Source: Chloracidobacterium sp.
GTDB lineage: Bacteria > Acidobacteriota > Blastocatellia > Pyrinomonadales > Pyrinomonadaceae
Direction: 5' to 3'
DNA: 64,000 bases
Assembly (NCBI GenBank): GCA_016706275.1
Contig: JADJJY010000002.1
Span: 41,001 to 105,000, forward strand
Under the pieces are notes generated by a model, which saw nothing but the letters and a program-made list of their open reading frames with translations, had not been told where the DNA came from and ran no database searches. Shown piece by piece: positions 50,419-59,013 of this stretch. A program made the position numbers and the translations under genes. Every line of letters begins with the position of its first letter. The first letter of the stretch is position 1.

Positions 50419-51708
50419 ATGGGTCAGCAAAAAATACCGGCAGGCGGAAAGGTTGAACGGCTTTCGACCGTTGATAAGCTGCGCATGCTGCTCGATATTA
50501 CCAAGACGATCAGCCGCTCGCTCGATCTCGAAGAGGTGCTCAACCTCGTGATGGACACGCTCGGATCGCTTTTGCCCTACGATGCGGCGGGCATCTATCT
50601 GATCGAATTTAGCGACGAGGACAAAAGCCCATATATATTTAAGTCAAGTGCCATTCGTGGTTATCAAATCAACTTTGAGCTGATCGAGCCGCGGCTCAAG
50701 ATGGGCGAGGGATTTCTCGGAACGGTCGCACAGACCGGCAAACCGATAATTTCGCATGACGTTAGCAAAGATCCGCGATACTTTCCCGCACGCGAGTTGA
50801 CGCGGTCTGAGATGGTTGCTCCGATCATTTCAAATGAACACGTCATTGGAGCATTTGACCTCGAAAGTGATCAGCTCGATGCATATTCCGAAGACGATCT
50901 GGCTATTTTGCAGCTCCTGACGTCGCAGGTTGCGATCATCATCGAAAAGGTCCGTTTGCACGAGCAAGTGGTCGAGAAAAAACGCCTGCAAGCGCAACTT
51001 GAGATCGCCCGTCAGGTACAGCTTGAGTTGCTGCCGTCGGCAGACCCGGTTGTCGAGGGATTTGATATTTCGGCGTATATCTTTCCAACCGAAGAGGTTT
51101 CGGGTGATTACTACGATTGGGTGCGTTTATACGAGGACCAGATCGGCATCGTTGTGGCGGACGCCGTCGGAAAGGGGATCCCTGCAGCGCTCCTAATGGC
51201 ATTCTTGCGAGCCAGCCTACGCGTAAGTGCTCAGATCGGTTACGCTCCGCATATTGCGTTTGGCAAGGTCGGTGCGTTATTGAGCGACTCAACTGAGGAC
51301 AATCAGTTCATCACGGCGATCTACGGATTACTCGATTCGACCAACCGCACATTCGTATTCTCGAACGCCGGACACAATCCGCCGCTGCTCATAAAACCAG
51401 ACGGCGAATATCGCTTTATTGAATACGGTGACATGCCGCTGGGGATGTTTCACGATAGCCACTATCATCAGCATTTCATACGGTTCGAAAAAGGTCAGGT
51501 GATGGTTATCTACACCGATGGTATTACCGAGGCGGCAAATCCGGGCGGCGAGGAATATGGCAACGAGCGGTTTGCCAAACGCATTTTGTCTGGGATCCAT
51601 CTACCGGCCAAACAAATGATCGACCACGTTCGAAAGGGGGTTGCCGATTTTACCGAACGGAAATTCTTAGATGACGACGGCACGCTCTTTATTATCAAAG
51701 CACAATAG
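50419..51708 (+). CDS. GAF-PP2C (SpoIIE/RsbU-type) serine phosphatase
   Basis: 429 residues from the ATG at 50419; the longer frame overlaps the upstream gene. A GAF sensor domain (about 25-185), a short coiled coil and a SpoIIE-type PP2C domain: PTEEVSGDYYDWVRL, VVADAVGKGIPAALLMAF, FSNAGHNPPLL and VIYTDGITEAANPGGEEYG hold the metal-binding aspartates. Such enzymes dephosphorylate anti-sigma-factor antagonists to switch on stress responses. Beside an IrrE-like gene it may form a stress-signalling pair (inference). Confidence 0.92.
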   Translation: MGQQKIPAGGKVERLSTVDKLRMLLDITKTISRSLDLEEVLNLVMDTLGSLLPYDAAGIYLIEFSDEDKSPYIFKSSAIRGYQINFELIEPRLKMGEGFLGTVAQTGKPIISHDVSKDPRYFPARELTRSEMVAPIISNEHVIGAFDLESDQLDAYSEDDLAILQLLTSQVAIIIEKVRLHEQVVEKKRLQAQLEIARQVQLELLPSADPVVEGFDISAYIFPTEEVSGDYYDWVRLYEDQIGIVVADAVGKGIPAALLMAFLRASLRVSAQIGYAPHIAFGKVGALLSDSTEDNQFITAIYGLLDSTNRTFVFSNAGHNPPLLIKPDGEYRFIEYGDMPLGMFHDSHYHQHFIRFEKGQVMVIYTDGITEAANPGGEEYGNERFAKRILSGIHLPAKQMIDHVRKGVADFTERKFLDDDGTLFIIKAQ

Positions 51709-51711
51709 AAA

Positions 51712-51752
51712 ACGCGGAATTTTCTAATTAAAGATCCTTCCGCGCGTTCCTT
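51712..51752 (+). terminator. weak terminator after the PP2C gene
   Basis: AACGCGGAA and TTCCGCGCGTT pair with one bulge around an 18-base loop and are followed by CCTTTTG. Confidence 0.5.
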
Positions 51753-51774
51753 TTGTCGTCCTGGAAATTGTGAA

Positions 51775-52032
51775 CTAATGGGCCGTTAACGAACAATGCA
51801 GATTATCGCCGCCGGGTACAACAGGGGTTGAATAATCGTCATAGTTGATCTTGTCGTTCTCAGTCGAGAACGCATACGCATCAAACCCATAAGCATCAAG
51901 AAAATCCGTCAACTCCTGCGACCTATCAAGATAGAGCGTCTCGGTAAAACCGAGTTCAGCCCTTATGCTCAATAGCCGCTCGATTACCTCAAGCGGTGCA
52001 AAACATCGATCCGGATCTTTATGAGTGGCCAT
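51775..52032 (-). CDS. 85-residue protein of unknown function
   Basis: An acidic small protein, beginning MATHKDPDRCFAPLEVIERL and ending NLHCSLTAH. The middle (LYLDRSQELTDFLDAYGFDA) predicts helices. There is no signal peptide and no recognised family. No ribosome binding site is visible because a hairpin sits about 8 bases upstream of the ATG; translation may depend on that structure. It is convergent with the PP2C gene. Probably a real gene from its codon pattern, not certain. Confidence 0.55.
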   Translation of the reverse strand: MATHKDPDRCFAPLEVIERLLSIRAELGFTETLYLDRSQELTDFLDAYGFDAYAFSTENDKINYDDYSTPVVPGGDNLHCSLTAH

Positions 52033-52039
52033 AGGATTT

Positions 52040-52073
52040 GCCCGTCGCGGGCACCTCGCCGGAATGTTCCGGC
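52040..52073 (-). promoter_or_regulatory. paired hairpins upstream of the 85-residue gene
   Basis: GCCCG-TCG-CGGGC (52040-52052) and GCCGGAA-TG-TTCCGGC (52058-52073), both perfect stems. They would fold in the leader RNA just before the ATG at 52032. The gap 52074-52211 has nothing else recognised. Confidence 0.45.
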
Positions 52074-52211
52074 ATCTACTTAGATAACGAATGGTCAGTA
52101 AAGGTTGTTCGCGTAATTTAAGAAAGCGTCAACGGTGTTGAAAAACGATTGAGTTTCGCACCGAAAGCGAATACTCTTTTAACTGACACAGGTTTTTAAG
52201 GGGAGATTGGT

Positions 52212-53330
52212 ATGAAAAGAAGTTTTTTTCAGATGTTCACAGTTATTACAGCCGGGCTGGTGCTGGCATCTTTTGGTACCGGACAGCAGAAGGTGACCTA
52301 TTCGGCGACCGCCGATAAATATACGATCTCAGCTAAGGCGGGTGGCGTAAATTTTATCGAAGGCGATGTGACGGTTGCGAGGAAAGAAGGCCGCAGCGGC
52401 GTATTGCTCAGACGTGACCAGCTTGAGATCGGTGACCGTGTCTCGACGGGAGCAAACGGCAAGGCCGAAATACTCTTGAATCCTGGCTCGTATATTCGTC
52501 TAGGTTCTAATTCATCTTTTCAATTCCTAACCACATCTCTTGACGATTTAAAAATAAGTGTCGAGAGCGGGACGGCGATGTTTGAGGTATTTGCGGCTAA
52601 CGAATTTCAAGTAATAGTCGAAACTCCGACCGGCAGCATCGCTCTTGTTGAAACGGGTGTCTATAAGGTCGATGTGCCGCAAAACGGTTTGGCGACGGTC
52701 GCTGTGTTTGAGGGCAAGGCCCAGTTGACTGATCCCAAACTGACGGAGATCAAAAAAGGACGCACGAGTTTCATTGGATCCACAACTGCCGCCGTCACCA
52801 AGTTTGACCGTGACAATCGCGGCGAGTTGGGTGATTGGAGCAAGGGCCGTTCGAAAGATCTGGCTAAGATGACATCGTCGCTGCAAGAACGCGATGTTCG
52901 CGATAGTTTGATCAGTTCATTCGACATTGGCCGTTGGAGCATGTTTGACTCCTTTGGGTTATGGGTGTTCAATCCGCGTTCTATGTCGTATTGCTTTTTG
53001 CCATTTGGTTACGGATGGCGGTCGCCTTACGGCTTTGGGCTTGGCTCTGGAACCTATTGGTATAATCTGCCTTGGTATATGACTACGCCACCGGTTGCGG
53101 CTGTCGATCCGAACAGAAAGGAACCGCGAAATACCGGACGTGGTGGGATAATTCGTAATGAGGATCCACCGTTCAAAGTGATCGAACGTAAGCGTCAGCC
53201 TCGTATTGAAAATGATCCGGGCGATTCCGATATCCGCGGGCCGAACCGCGGACCGATCCGTAATGATACCCCGATCATCGCTCCTCTCCCGACAGAGAAG
53301 ATAAATACGGACAGAAAAAAAGATAATTAA
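52212..53330 (+). CDS. secreted FecR-domain protein
   Basis: 372 residues with a signal peptide (MKRSFFQMFTVITAGLVLAS). Residues about 45-180 have the FecR pattern: GDVTVARKEG, GDRVSTGANGKAEILLNPGSYIRL, ISVESGTAMFEV, FQVIVETPTGSIALVETGVY. This family senses or scaffolds in the periplasm. The C-terminus is unusual: an aromatic Tyr/Gly/Trp-rich segment (GYGWRSPYGFGLGSGTYWYN) then a basic Pro/Arg/Asp-rich tail. AGGGGAG lies 6 bases before the ATG. No TonB receptor or sigma factor is adjacent, so its role is not the classical iron signalling. Confidence 0.85.
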   Translation: MKRSFFQMFTVITAGLVLASFGTGQQKVTYSATADKYTISAKAGGVNFIEGDVTVARKEGRSGVLLRRDQLEIGDRVSTGANGKAEILLNPGSYIRLGSNSSFQFLTTSLDDLKISVESGTAMFEVFAANEFQVIVETPTGSIALVETGVYKVDVPQNGLATVAVFEGKAQLTDPKLTEIKKGRTSFIGSTTAAVTKFDRDNRGELGDWSKGRSKDLAKMTSSLQERDVRDSLISSFDIGRWSMFDSFGLWVFNPRSMSYCFLPFGYGWRSPYGFGLGSGTYWYNLPWYMTTPPVAAVDPNRKEPRNTGRGGIIRNEDPPFKVIERKRQPRIENDPGDSDIRGPNRGPIRNDTPIIAPLPTEKINTDRKKDN

Positions 53331-53354
53331 ACTTGAGGGATCCAAACAATAGTG

Positions 53355-53390
53355 GACGGGAGAACACTGATTCTCCCGTCTTTTTATTTT
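53355..53390. terminator. strong terminator between convergent genes
   Basis: GACGGGAGAA-CACTGA-TTCTCCCGTC, a perfect 10-bp stem, then TTTTTATTTT. It overlaps the last bases of the leftward CPBP gene. Confidence 0.93.
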
Positions 53391-54250
53391 AGAAGATGAA
53401 AGAGGGTAGCTGCCTGCTGTTGCACCTCAGGTTTTGGCAACAGCGGTTCGGCAAGAAGAAAGACAGATTGGATGCCGTTGAAAAGGGTGTGGAGAACTAT
53501 ACACGGCCAAAGATTGTTGGTCTTAACCCGTATCGCTGTCAGAATGATGCTCAGCACGCCCAATAGAAAGATCGTAGAATAGCTCGGCCAGTATTGCGGT
53601 ACATGAATTACCGCAAAGAGAAATGTGACCAACGCGAATGCCGCCGGAACGCCGAGTGCCCGCTGAAATGCCGAATAAAGAACTCCGCGATAGACGACCT
53701 CTTCGACAAACGGAGCGGTGAACGTCGCGACGAAAGCGATGATATACACCGCCGAACGCGAGCTTTGCAGCATCTTTATCAGATCGTTTTCCTGTTCGGG
53801 CACCAGCGACCCTACAACTGCCGCCAGTACAAAAAACGAACCGAGTACGATGAGATAATGCCACCAGCGAAACCCGCCGGTTTGCCAGCCGAGCATCTCT
53901 TTGAATGAGTATTTGCGTCGTTTGGTGACGATCAGCCACGCCAGCAATATCGTCAACAAATGCGCCGGGATGATCGCAACGATCTGTAAAAAGACAGATG
54001 TCGGATCGGTCTTCGCAAATTCGACGAGCTGATCGCTCTCAGTGATCGGCGGCTGCATCGTCGCGAGGTAGGGCAGTAAAAAGATCGTTGGGATTATGAG
54101 GATGGCCAGAATACTCGCGACCCAAAGCCCGACGCCCTCCAAAGATCCCCAAGGCGGATTGTTTGGTGTTGGCGGTTCCGGCGTGATCGCCGGCTCGACG
54201 GGTAGAGGGAGGTCTGAATAATATTCGCTTTGTTCTGTATTCTGCACCAA
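53384..54250 (-). CDS. CPBP-family intramembrane metalloprotease
   Basis: 288 residues with about eight membrane helices after a Pro-rich cytoplasmic N-terminus (PAITPEPPTPNNPPWG). The active-site motif EEVVYRG gives E183, E184 and R188, and H216 in FLFAVIHVPQYW is the second-motif His. CPBP (Abi/Rce1) proteins cleave peptides or prenylated proteins within membranes; several bacterial ones act in bacteriocin immunity. The substrate is unknown. It is divergent from kdsB. Confidence 0.9.
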   Translation of the reverse strand: MVQNTEQSEYYSDLPLPVEPAITPEPPTPNNPPWGSLEGVGLWVASILAILIIPTIFLLPYLATMQPPITESDQLVEFAKTDPTSVFLQIVAIIPAHLLTILLAWLIVTKRRKYSFKEMLGWQTGGFRWWHYLIVLGSFFVLAAVVGSLVPEQENDLIKMLQSSRSAVYIIAFVATFTAPFVEEVVYRGVLYSAFQRALGVPAAFALVTFLFAVIHVPQYWPSYSTIFLLGVLSIILTAIRVKTNNLWPCIVLHTLFNGIQSVFLLAEPLLPKPEVQQQAATLFHLLK

Positions 54251-54335
54251 ACGAGTTTATCCAAACGGCGATGGAGTTCCAAGTTCGTGTTTTCGTTCTT
54301 GAGTTTCGACCAAAGACAAGATAGTCTAGAATCCC

Positions 54336-55142
54336 GTGGAGCTACACACGGAAAACCCCCAACAAAATGTGATCGCTGTGATACCGGCACGACTCGGTTC
54401 GACTCGATTAGCGCGCAAAATGCTGTGTGAAATTGCCGGGAAACCGTTGATATTGCACACGATGGAGCGGGCGCGTGCGGCAAGGCTTGTAGATCGTGTG
54501 ATCGTAGCGACCGATTCTCAAGAGATCTTTGACGTTGTTTTAGCGGCGGGCGGCGAGGCAATGATGACCTCGGCTGAGCATCAGTCGGGCAGTGATCGGA
54601 TCGCTGAAGTAGCAGAAACGATGCCCGCCGGTTCTTTTATCGTCAACGTTCAAGGCGACGAGCCTCTGATCTCGCCCGACACTATCGACGCTGCTATCCA
54701 GGCTCTCATTGATGAGCCCAGGGCGGATATTTCTACGGCTTCCGAACCGATCACTAGCCTCTGGGATGAGGTTCTGAATTTCAATGTCGTAAAGGTCGTG
54801 GTCGGCGAAAACGGCTACGCTCTTTACTTTTCGCGTTCGCCGATGCCGTTTCCGCGTGAAGCAGCTCTACGACACGGTGGCCCGAACGAAGCAATAGAAG
54901 CGGAGCCCGCACTGCTTTACAATTTTCGCAAACATACTGGAATTTACGTTTATCGACGCGAATACTTACTTGAGTTTACAAAGCTGCCGCCGTCGCCGCT
55001 TGAGCAGATCGAAATGCTCGAACAGCTTAGAGCGATGGAAAACGGTGCGAAGATCCGCGTGGTTCATACGAACGAAAGTTCGATCGCGGTCGATACGCAG
55101 GAAGATCTTGAGCGGGTAAGAGCTTTGATCCAAGGAGAATGA
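54336..55142 (+). CDS. kdsB: 3-deoxy-manno-octulosonate cytidylyltransferase
   Basis: 268 residues from GTG at 54336. It activates Kdo with CTP to CMP-Kdo for lipid A core assembly. VIAVIPARLGSTRLARKML is the nucleotide-binding loop; MTSAEHQSGSDRIAEV and NVQGDEPLISP are the conserved Kdo/CTP segments, and YFSRSPMPFPRE and HTGIYVYRREYL complete the family pattern. First gene of a Kdo run with pyrG, kdsA and kdsC. Confidence 0.95.
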   Translation: MELHTENPQQNVIAVIPARLGSTRLARKMLCEIAGKPLILHTMERARAARLVDRVIVATDSQEIFDVVLAAGGEAMMTSAEHQSGSDRIAEVAETMPAGSFIVNVQGDEPLISPDTIDAAIQALIDEPRADISTASEPITSLWDEVLNFNVVKVVVGENGYALYFSRSPMPFPREAALRHGGPNEAIEAEPALLYNFRKHTGIYVYRREYLLEFTKLPPSPLEQIEMLEQLRAMENGAKIRVVHTNESSIAVDTQEDLERVRALIQGE

Positions 55143-55154
55143 TTAATAATTATC

Positions 55155-55174
55155 TAATTACTAATTAGTAATTA
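55155..55174. repeat. perfect 20-base AT palindrome
   Basis: TAATTACTAATTAGTAATTA is its own reverse complement, followed by TTTTT, in the 44-base gap after kdsB. It could act as a weak terminator or a processing site; AT stems are weak. Confidence 0.5.
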
Positions 55175-55186
55175 TTTTTAGACAAG

Positions 55187-55462
55187 ATGGGTGATTGGAT
55201 CGGACTTGGATTTTTTGTTTTGCTTGTCATCGGGGCGTTAGTCGCTCTCAAGTTGTTGAGCAAGCCGCGGGTAAGCACGTCGGACGAATTTGAACGGCGG
55301 GCGGCAGAGGAAAAGACGATGCTTGGAGCGACTATGAATGCATTGCAAGAGATCACTGATCCGGCAGACGCACGGTCCAAAGAGGTCGTGATGCAGATGA
55401 AAGACGGGACGTTTCAAAAGAAGAAGCGGGAAGGTAAGGCAGAAGGAGACTCGGAGAATTAA
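55187..55462 (+). CDS. small single-pass membrane protein
   Basis: 91 residues. MGDWIGLGFFVLLVIGALVA is a membrane helix with an N-terminal anchor; the remaining 65 residues are charged and helical (DEFERRAAEEKTMLGATMNA) with a basic tail (KKKREGKAEG). I recognise no family. It ends 2 bases before pyrG, in the middle of the Kdo run, and is probably cotranscribed with it. Confidence 0.72.
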   Translation: MGDWIGLGFFVLLVIGALVALKLLSKPRVSTSDEFERRAAEEKTMLGATMNALQEITDPADARSKEVVMQMKDGTFQKKKREGKAEGDSEN

Positions 55463-55464
55463 TT

Positions 55465-57165
55465 ATGACCAAATACATATTCGTTACAGGCGGCGTGGTT
55501 TCGAGTTTGGGTAAGGGGTTGGCGGCGAGTTCGATCGGCTGTTTGCTTGAGGCGAGGGGCATGAGCGTTCAGATGATGAAGCTCGACCCTTACATCAACG
55601 TCGATCCGGGCACGATGTCACCGTTTCAGCATGGCGAGGTCTTTGTGACCGACGACGGTGCCGAGACCGATCTCGACCTTGGGCATTATGAGCGGTTTAC
55701 GCATGCCAAGTTGTCTCAGGCAAATAACTGGACATCGGGGCGCATTTATCTCTCCGTCATCGAGAAAGAGCGCCGCGGCGATTATCTTGGTAAGACTATC
55801 CAGGTCATCCCGCACATAACCGACGAGATCAAGATGGCCGTGCGAAAGGTCGCCGAGATGCACGAGCCGGACGTGCTGATCGTTGAGATCGGCGGTACGG
55901 TCGGTGATATTGAATCGCTGCCGTTTATGGAGGCGATCCGCCAGATCGGCAACGAAGAGGGACGCAACAACGCGATCTTTATCCACGTAACGCTTGTCCC
56001 ATATATCGCGGCTGCAGGCGAACTGAAAACAAAGCCGACGCAGCACTCCGTCAAAGAGCTACGCGAGATCGGTATCGCACCCGATATTTTGCTATGCCGT
56101 TCGGATCGGCCTTTGCCGTCGGATCTGCGTAAAAAGATCGGGCTATTTTGCAACGTCCAGGATAACGCAGTTATCTCCGCGCTTGATGTGCCATCGATCT
56201 ATGAGGTACCGCTTGCGTTTCACGAACAGGCACTCGACGACCTGATCGTCCACAATCTCCATCTTACGGAACGGTTTCCGACGGCTGACCTCAAGCGTTG
56301 GCGTGAGCTGGTCTCGACGATCAAAGAACCGACCGGCGGCAGCGTCCGCATCGCCATCGTCGGTAAATATGTTGAGCTTGAGGATTCTTACAAGTCTTTG
56401 CGTGAGGCTTTGACCCATGCCGGAGTCGCAAACAATCTGCGGGTCAACGTCAACTGGATCGAATCCGAAAATCTGATGGCCGACGATTACGAAACCACGC
56501 TTCAGGATTACGACGCCATCCTTGTGCCCGGCGGATTTGGCAAACGCGGCATCAGCGGGATGCTGAAGGCGATAAAATACGCCCGCCGGTCGGGCACGCC
56601 GTATTTTGGCATCTGTCTCGGAATGCAGACGGCTTGTATCGAATTTGCCCGTAATATCTGCGGACTGCGTGATGCTGACTCGACCGAGTTTAACGAGGAC
56701 ACGCCGTTTCCGATAATCTTCAAACTGCGTGACCTCGTAGATGTTGACGAGCTTGGCGGCACGATGCGGCTGGGTAACTATCCGTGTAAATTAGAGGATG
56801 GTTCGCTTGCCCGCGACGTTTACCATGGCCAGGCTGAGATCGGCGAACGCCACCGTCACCGTTACGAATTCAACCCCGAATACCGCAGCGTGCTCGAAAA
56901 AGAGGGGCTTGTTTTCAGCGGAGTATCGCCCGACGGTAAGTTTGTCGAAATGGTCGAGTTGCCGCGTGACATTCATCCGTATTTCATCGCGTGCCAATTC
57001 CACCCGGAATATAAATCAAAGCCGCTCGATGTCCATCCGCTATTTGACGCATTCGTCAGTGCCGCGTGGCAGAACAAACTGAGGAGCGAGAACCTCGAAC
57101 ACGATGTGACGAGCGATAAGCAGTTCGAGGTGCCGGAGCGAGTCGAAATGGGAAGCGACGAGTAA
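55465..57165 (+). CDS. pyrG: CTP synthase
   Basis: 566 residues: an N-terminal amidoligase (TKYIFVTGGVVSSLGKGLAA, DPYINVDPGTMSPFQHGEVF) and a C-terminal glutaminase with nucleophile Cys in YFGICLGMQ (about residue 390) and ACQFHPEYKSKP with His and Glu. It makes CTP from UTP, the end of the pyrimidine path whose earlier genes lie at 24-28 kb. Placed between kdsB and kdsA, it supplies the CTP used by KdsB; this order is common in Gram-negatives. Confidence 0.96.
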   Translation: MTKYIFVTGGVVSSLGKGLAASSIGCLLEARGMSVQMMKLDPYINVDPGTMSPFQHGEVFVTDDGAETDLDLGHYERFTHAKLSQANNWTSGRIYLSVIEKERRGDYLGKTIQVIPHITDEIKMAVRKVAEMHEPDVLIVEIGGTVGDIESLPFMEAIRQIGNEEGRNNAIFIHVTLVPYIAAAGELKTKPTQHSVKELREIGIAPDILLCRSDRPLPSDLRKKIGLFCNVQDNAVISALDVPSIYEVPLAFHEQALDDLIVHNLHLTERFPTADLKRWRELVSTIKEPTGGSVRIAIVGKYVELEDSYKSLREALTHAGVANNLRVNVNWIESENLMADDYETTLQDYDAILVPGGFGKRGISGMLKAIKYARRSGTPYFGICLGMQTACIEFARNICGLRDADSTEFNEDTPFPIIFKLRDLVDVDELGGTMRLGNYPCKLEDGSLARDVYHGQAEIGERHRHRYEFNPEYRSVLEKEGLVFSGVSPDGKFVEMVELPRDIHPYFIACQFHPEYKSKPLDVHPLFDAFVSAAWQNKLRSENLEHDVTSDKQFEVPERVEMGSDE

Positions 57166-57171
57166 AGTTTT

Positions 57172-57654
57172 ATGGCAAAGCGATTAGACAAACCGATCAG
57201 GCTTTACGTCATGGCAATTTTCGTTGTAATTGCGTACGGCTTGTTTCCTCTTGTTTCGGTTTTTCCCGTCGGCCGTGAATCGTTTCTTTTGGTTGGTCCA
57301 CGATTTTTGCCTTTTAACGGTTCTGTTCAGGTACTTTACGGGACGGACGGGGAGATTTCCGTGATCTTGTTGGTAATCACGTTCGCTCTGGGGCTACTCG
57401 CCTCCGCGTCAGCGATCGTGGCATTTTTAGGGATCTCCGAAGGGCGCACCGCCACATTAATATTTGTTTCCCTCGACGTCGCGTGGTGGTTCTTCCTTGT
57501 ATCTATTGGAATGTCCAACCTTGAGGGTGCCGGTGCTTTTAGGCTAATAGGCCAACTTATTTTTCCGCCCGTTTGGCTTACGTTCGTTTGGTGGAATTTT
57601 ACTCGTCCAGACATTGGAGCGTACTATAAGCAAGAGTCAGAAAAGCAACAATGA
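57172..57654 (+). CDS. four-helix membrane protein of unknown function
   Basis: 160 residues. Four hydrophobic segments: LYVMAIFVVIAYGLFPLVSV, VILLVITFALGLLASASAIV, ATLIFVSLDVAWWFFLVSIG and LIGQLIFPPVWLTFVWWNF. The N- and C-termini are polar and probably cytoplasmic. I recognise no family. Its last 4 bases overlap kdsA (ATGA), so the two are translated together; the overlap is unusual for a non-enzyme inserted into a Kdo operon. Confidence 0.75.
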   Translation: MAKRLDKPIRLYVMAIFVVIAYGLFPLVSVFPVGRESFLLVGPRFLPFNGSVQVLYGTDGEISVILLVITFALGLLASASAIVAFLGISEGRTATLIFVSLDVAWWFFLVSIGMSNLEGAGAFRLIGQLIFPPVWLTFVWWNFTRPDIGAYYKQESEKQQ

Positions 57655-58472
57655 AGTCATTTGAAGTTAATAAGGTAGGTTTTGGTAACGGAGATCTCTC
57701 CTTCATTCTCGGCCCATGCGTCGTTGAGTCATCTCAGCACGCGCTGTTTATGGTGCAGGAGATCAAGGACATCTGTGCTCATGTCGGCGTGGGGTTTGTT
57801 TATAAGTCTTCTTTCGATAAGGCTAACCGCAGCTCGATCGACAGCTTTCGCGGTGACGGGATGGAGTTTGGGCTTTCTATACTTGCTCAGGTCAAAGAGG
57901 AGATCGGGGTGCCGGTGATAACTGATATTCACGAACCTTATCAAGCCGATAAAGTCGCCGAAGTCGCCGATATGCTCCAGATCCCTGCGTTTCTTTGCCG
58001 TCAGACCGATCTGCTGATCGCCGCCGCAAAAACCGGTAAAGCCGTCAATGTAAAAAAAGGGCAGTTTCTGTCGCCTTGGGATGCAAAGAACATCGTCGAT
58101 AAATTGCAGGCTGCGGGATGCGAAAAGGTTTTGCTTACAGAACGCGGGGCGAGTTTTGGTTATAACAATCTTGTCGTCGATCTGCGTTCGTTTCCGGTGA
58201 TGCGGTCGTTTGGTGTGCCGGTGGTTTTTGACGTGACGCATTCGCTGCAATTGCCCGGTGGGCTTGGTAAGGCAACGGGCGGCCAGTCCGAATACATCGA
58301 AGATTTCGCACGTGCGGGTGTTGCTTGCGGTGTCGATGCGGTTTTTATGGAGGTCCACGATAACCCGGCAAATGCTCCGAGTGATGGGCCAAACCAATTG
58401 CCGCTCAATCGTTTGGAAAAACTGCTGACGAAATTAAAAGCGATCCACGAGCTGGTCAACGACGATAAATAG
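57651..58472 (+). CDS. kdsA: 3-deoxy-8-phosphooctulonate synthase
   Basis: 273 residues. It condenses phosphoenolpyruvate with arabinose 5-phosphate to Kdo 8-phosphate. LSFILGPCVVESSQHALFM has the conserved Cys after GP; YKSSFDKANRSSIDSFRGDG, VTDIHEPYQADKVAEVADML and DVTHSLQLPG are the phosphate-binding and metal segments; Cys is present so it is the metal-dependent type. The start overlaps the preceding membrane protein gene. Confidence 0.96.
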   Translation: MKSFEVNKVGFGNGDLSFILGPCVVESSQHALFMVQEIKDICAHVGVGFVYKSSFDKANRSSIDSFRGDGMEFGLSILAQVKEEIGVPVITDIHEPYQADKVAEVADMLQIPAFLCRQTDLLIAAAKTGKAVNVKKGQFLSPWDAKNIVDKLQAAGCEKVLLTERGASFGYNNLVVDLRSFPVMRSFGVPVVFDVTHSLQLPGGLGKATGGQSEYIEDFARAGVACGVDAVFMEVHDNPANAPSDGPNQLPLNRLEKLLTKLKAIHELVNDDK

Positions 58473-58481
58473 CTGAGATCT

Positions 58482-59000
58482 ATGAAAAATATTCTGCTGA
58501 TCGCCGTTTGTATGGTCGCCGTGCTCGGATGCGACATATCTAAATATGTAAACGGCGGTAAGAATGACAACGCAAACACCGCCAAACCGACCCCGACCGC
58601 GACAACTGCTCCTGTCGAAACGCCCAAACCCGCAGCGACGCCTGCAAAGCCTGGCGTTATTTCCATTCTAAAGAAAGCTGAGGGTAAATACCCTTACGAA
58701 CTAAAGCTGCTCGAAAATGCGGAGATGAAAGCTCGTCTTCAGAAGCTGATGGGGCCGGACTTTGCAGCGTTGAAAGCAAACTGGGATGTCGAATCGCCGA
58801 TCGAGATCGTCGATGGCATTGTGCGAACCAGCGGTTGTGAACAGCATAATTGCGGTGCGAACATATACTATATGTTTGTCGATATCGAGAATGACAATAT
58901 CAATGTCTATCACGTCTCAAGCGGGACACAGGTTTATTCTGAGCGTTTAAAGATCTCTTTGCCAAAGAAATTTGCCGACGAACTCGAGGGCGAAGAGTGA
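58482..59000 (+). CDS. lipoprotein of unknown function
   Basis: 172 residues. The N-terminus MKNILLIAVCMVAVLGCDIS has a good lipobox (VLGC), so Cys17 is probably lipidated. A Thr/Pro/Ala linker follows (AKPTPTATTAPVETPKPAAT) and then a domain of about 110 residues with PYELKLLENAEMKARLQKLM and a CEQHNCGAN pair of cysteines; the pattern resembles small periplasmic lipid- or inhibitor-like domains but I cannot name it. It follows kdsA by 9 bases in the same direction. Confidence 0.8.
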   Translation: MKNILLIAVCMVAVLGCDISKYVNGGKNDNANTAKPTPTATTAPVETPKPAATPAKPGVISILKKAEGKYPYELKLLENAEMKARLQKLMGPDFAALKANWDVESPIEIVDGIVRTSGCEQHNCGANIYYMFVDIENDNINVYHVSSGTQVYSERLKISLPKKFADELEGEE

Positions 59001-59013
59001 GGCACTTTACATA

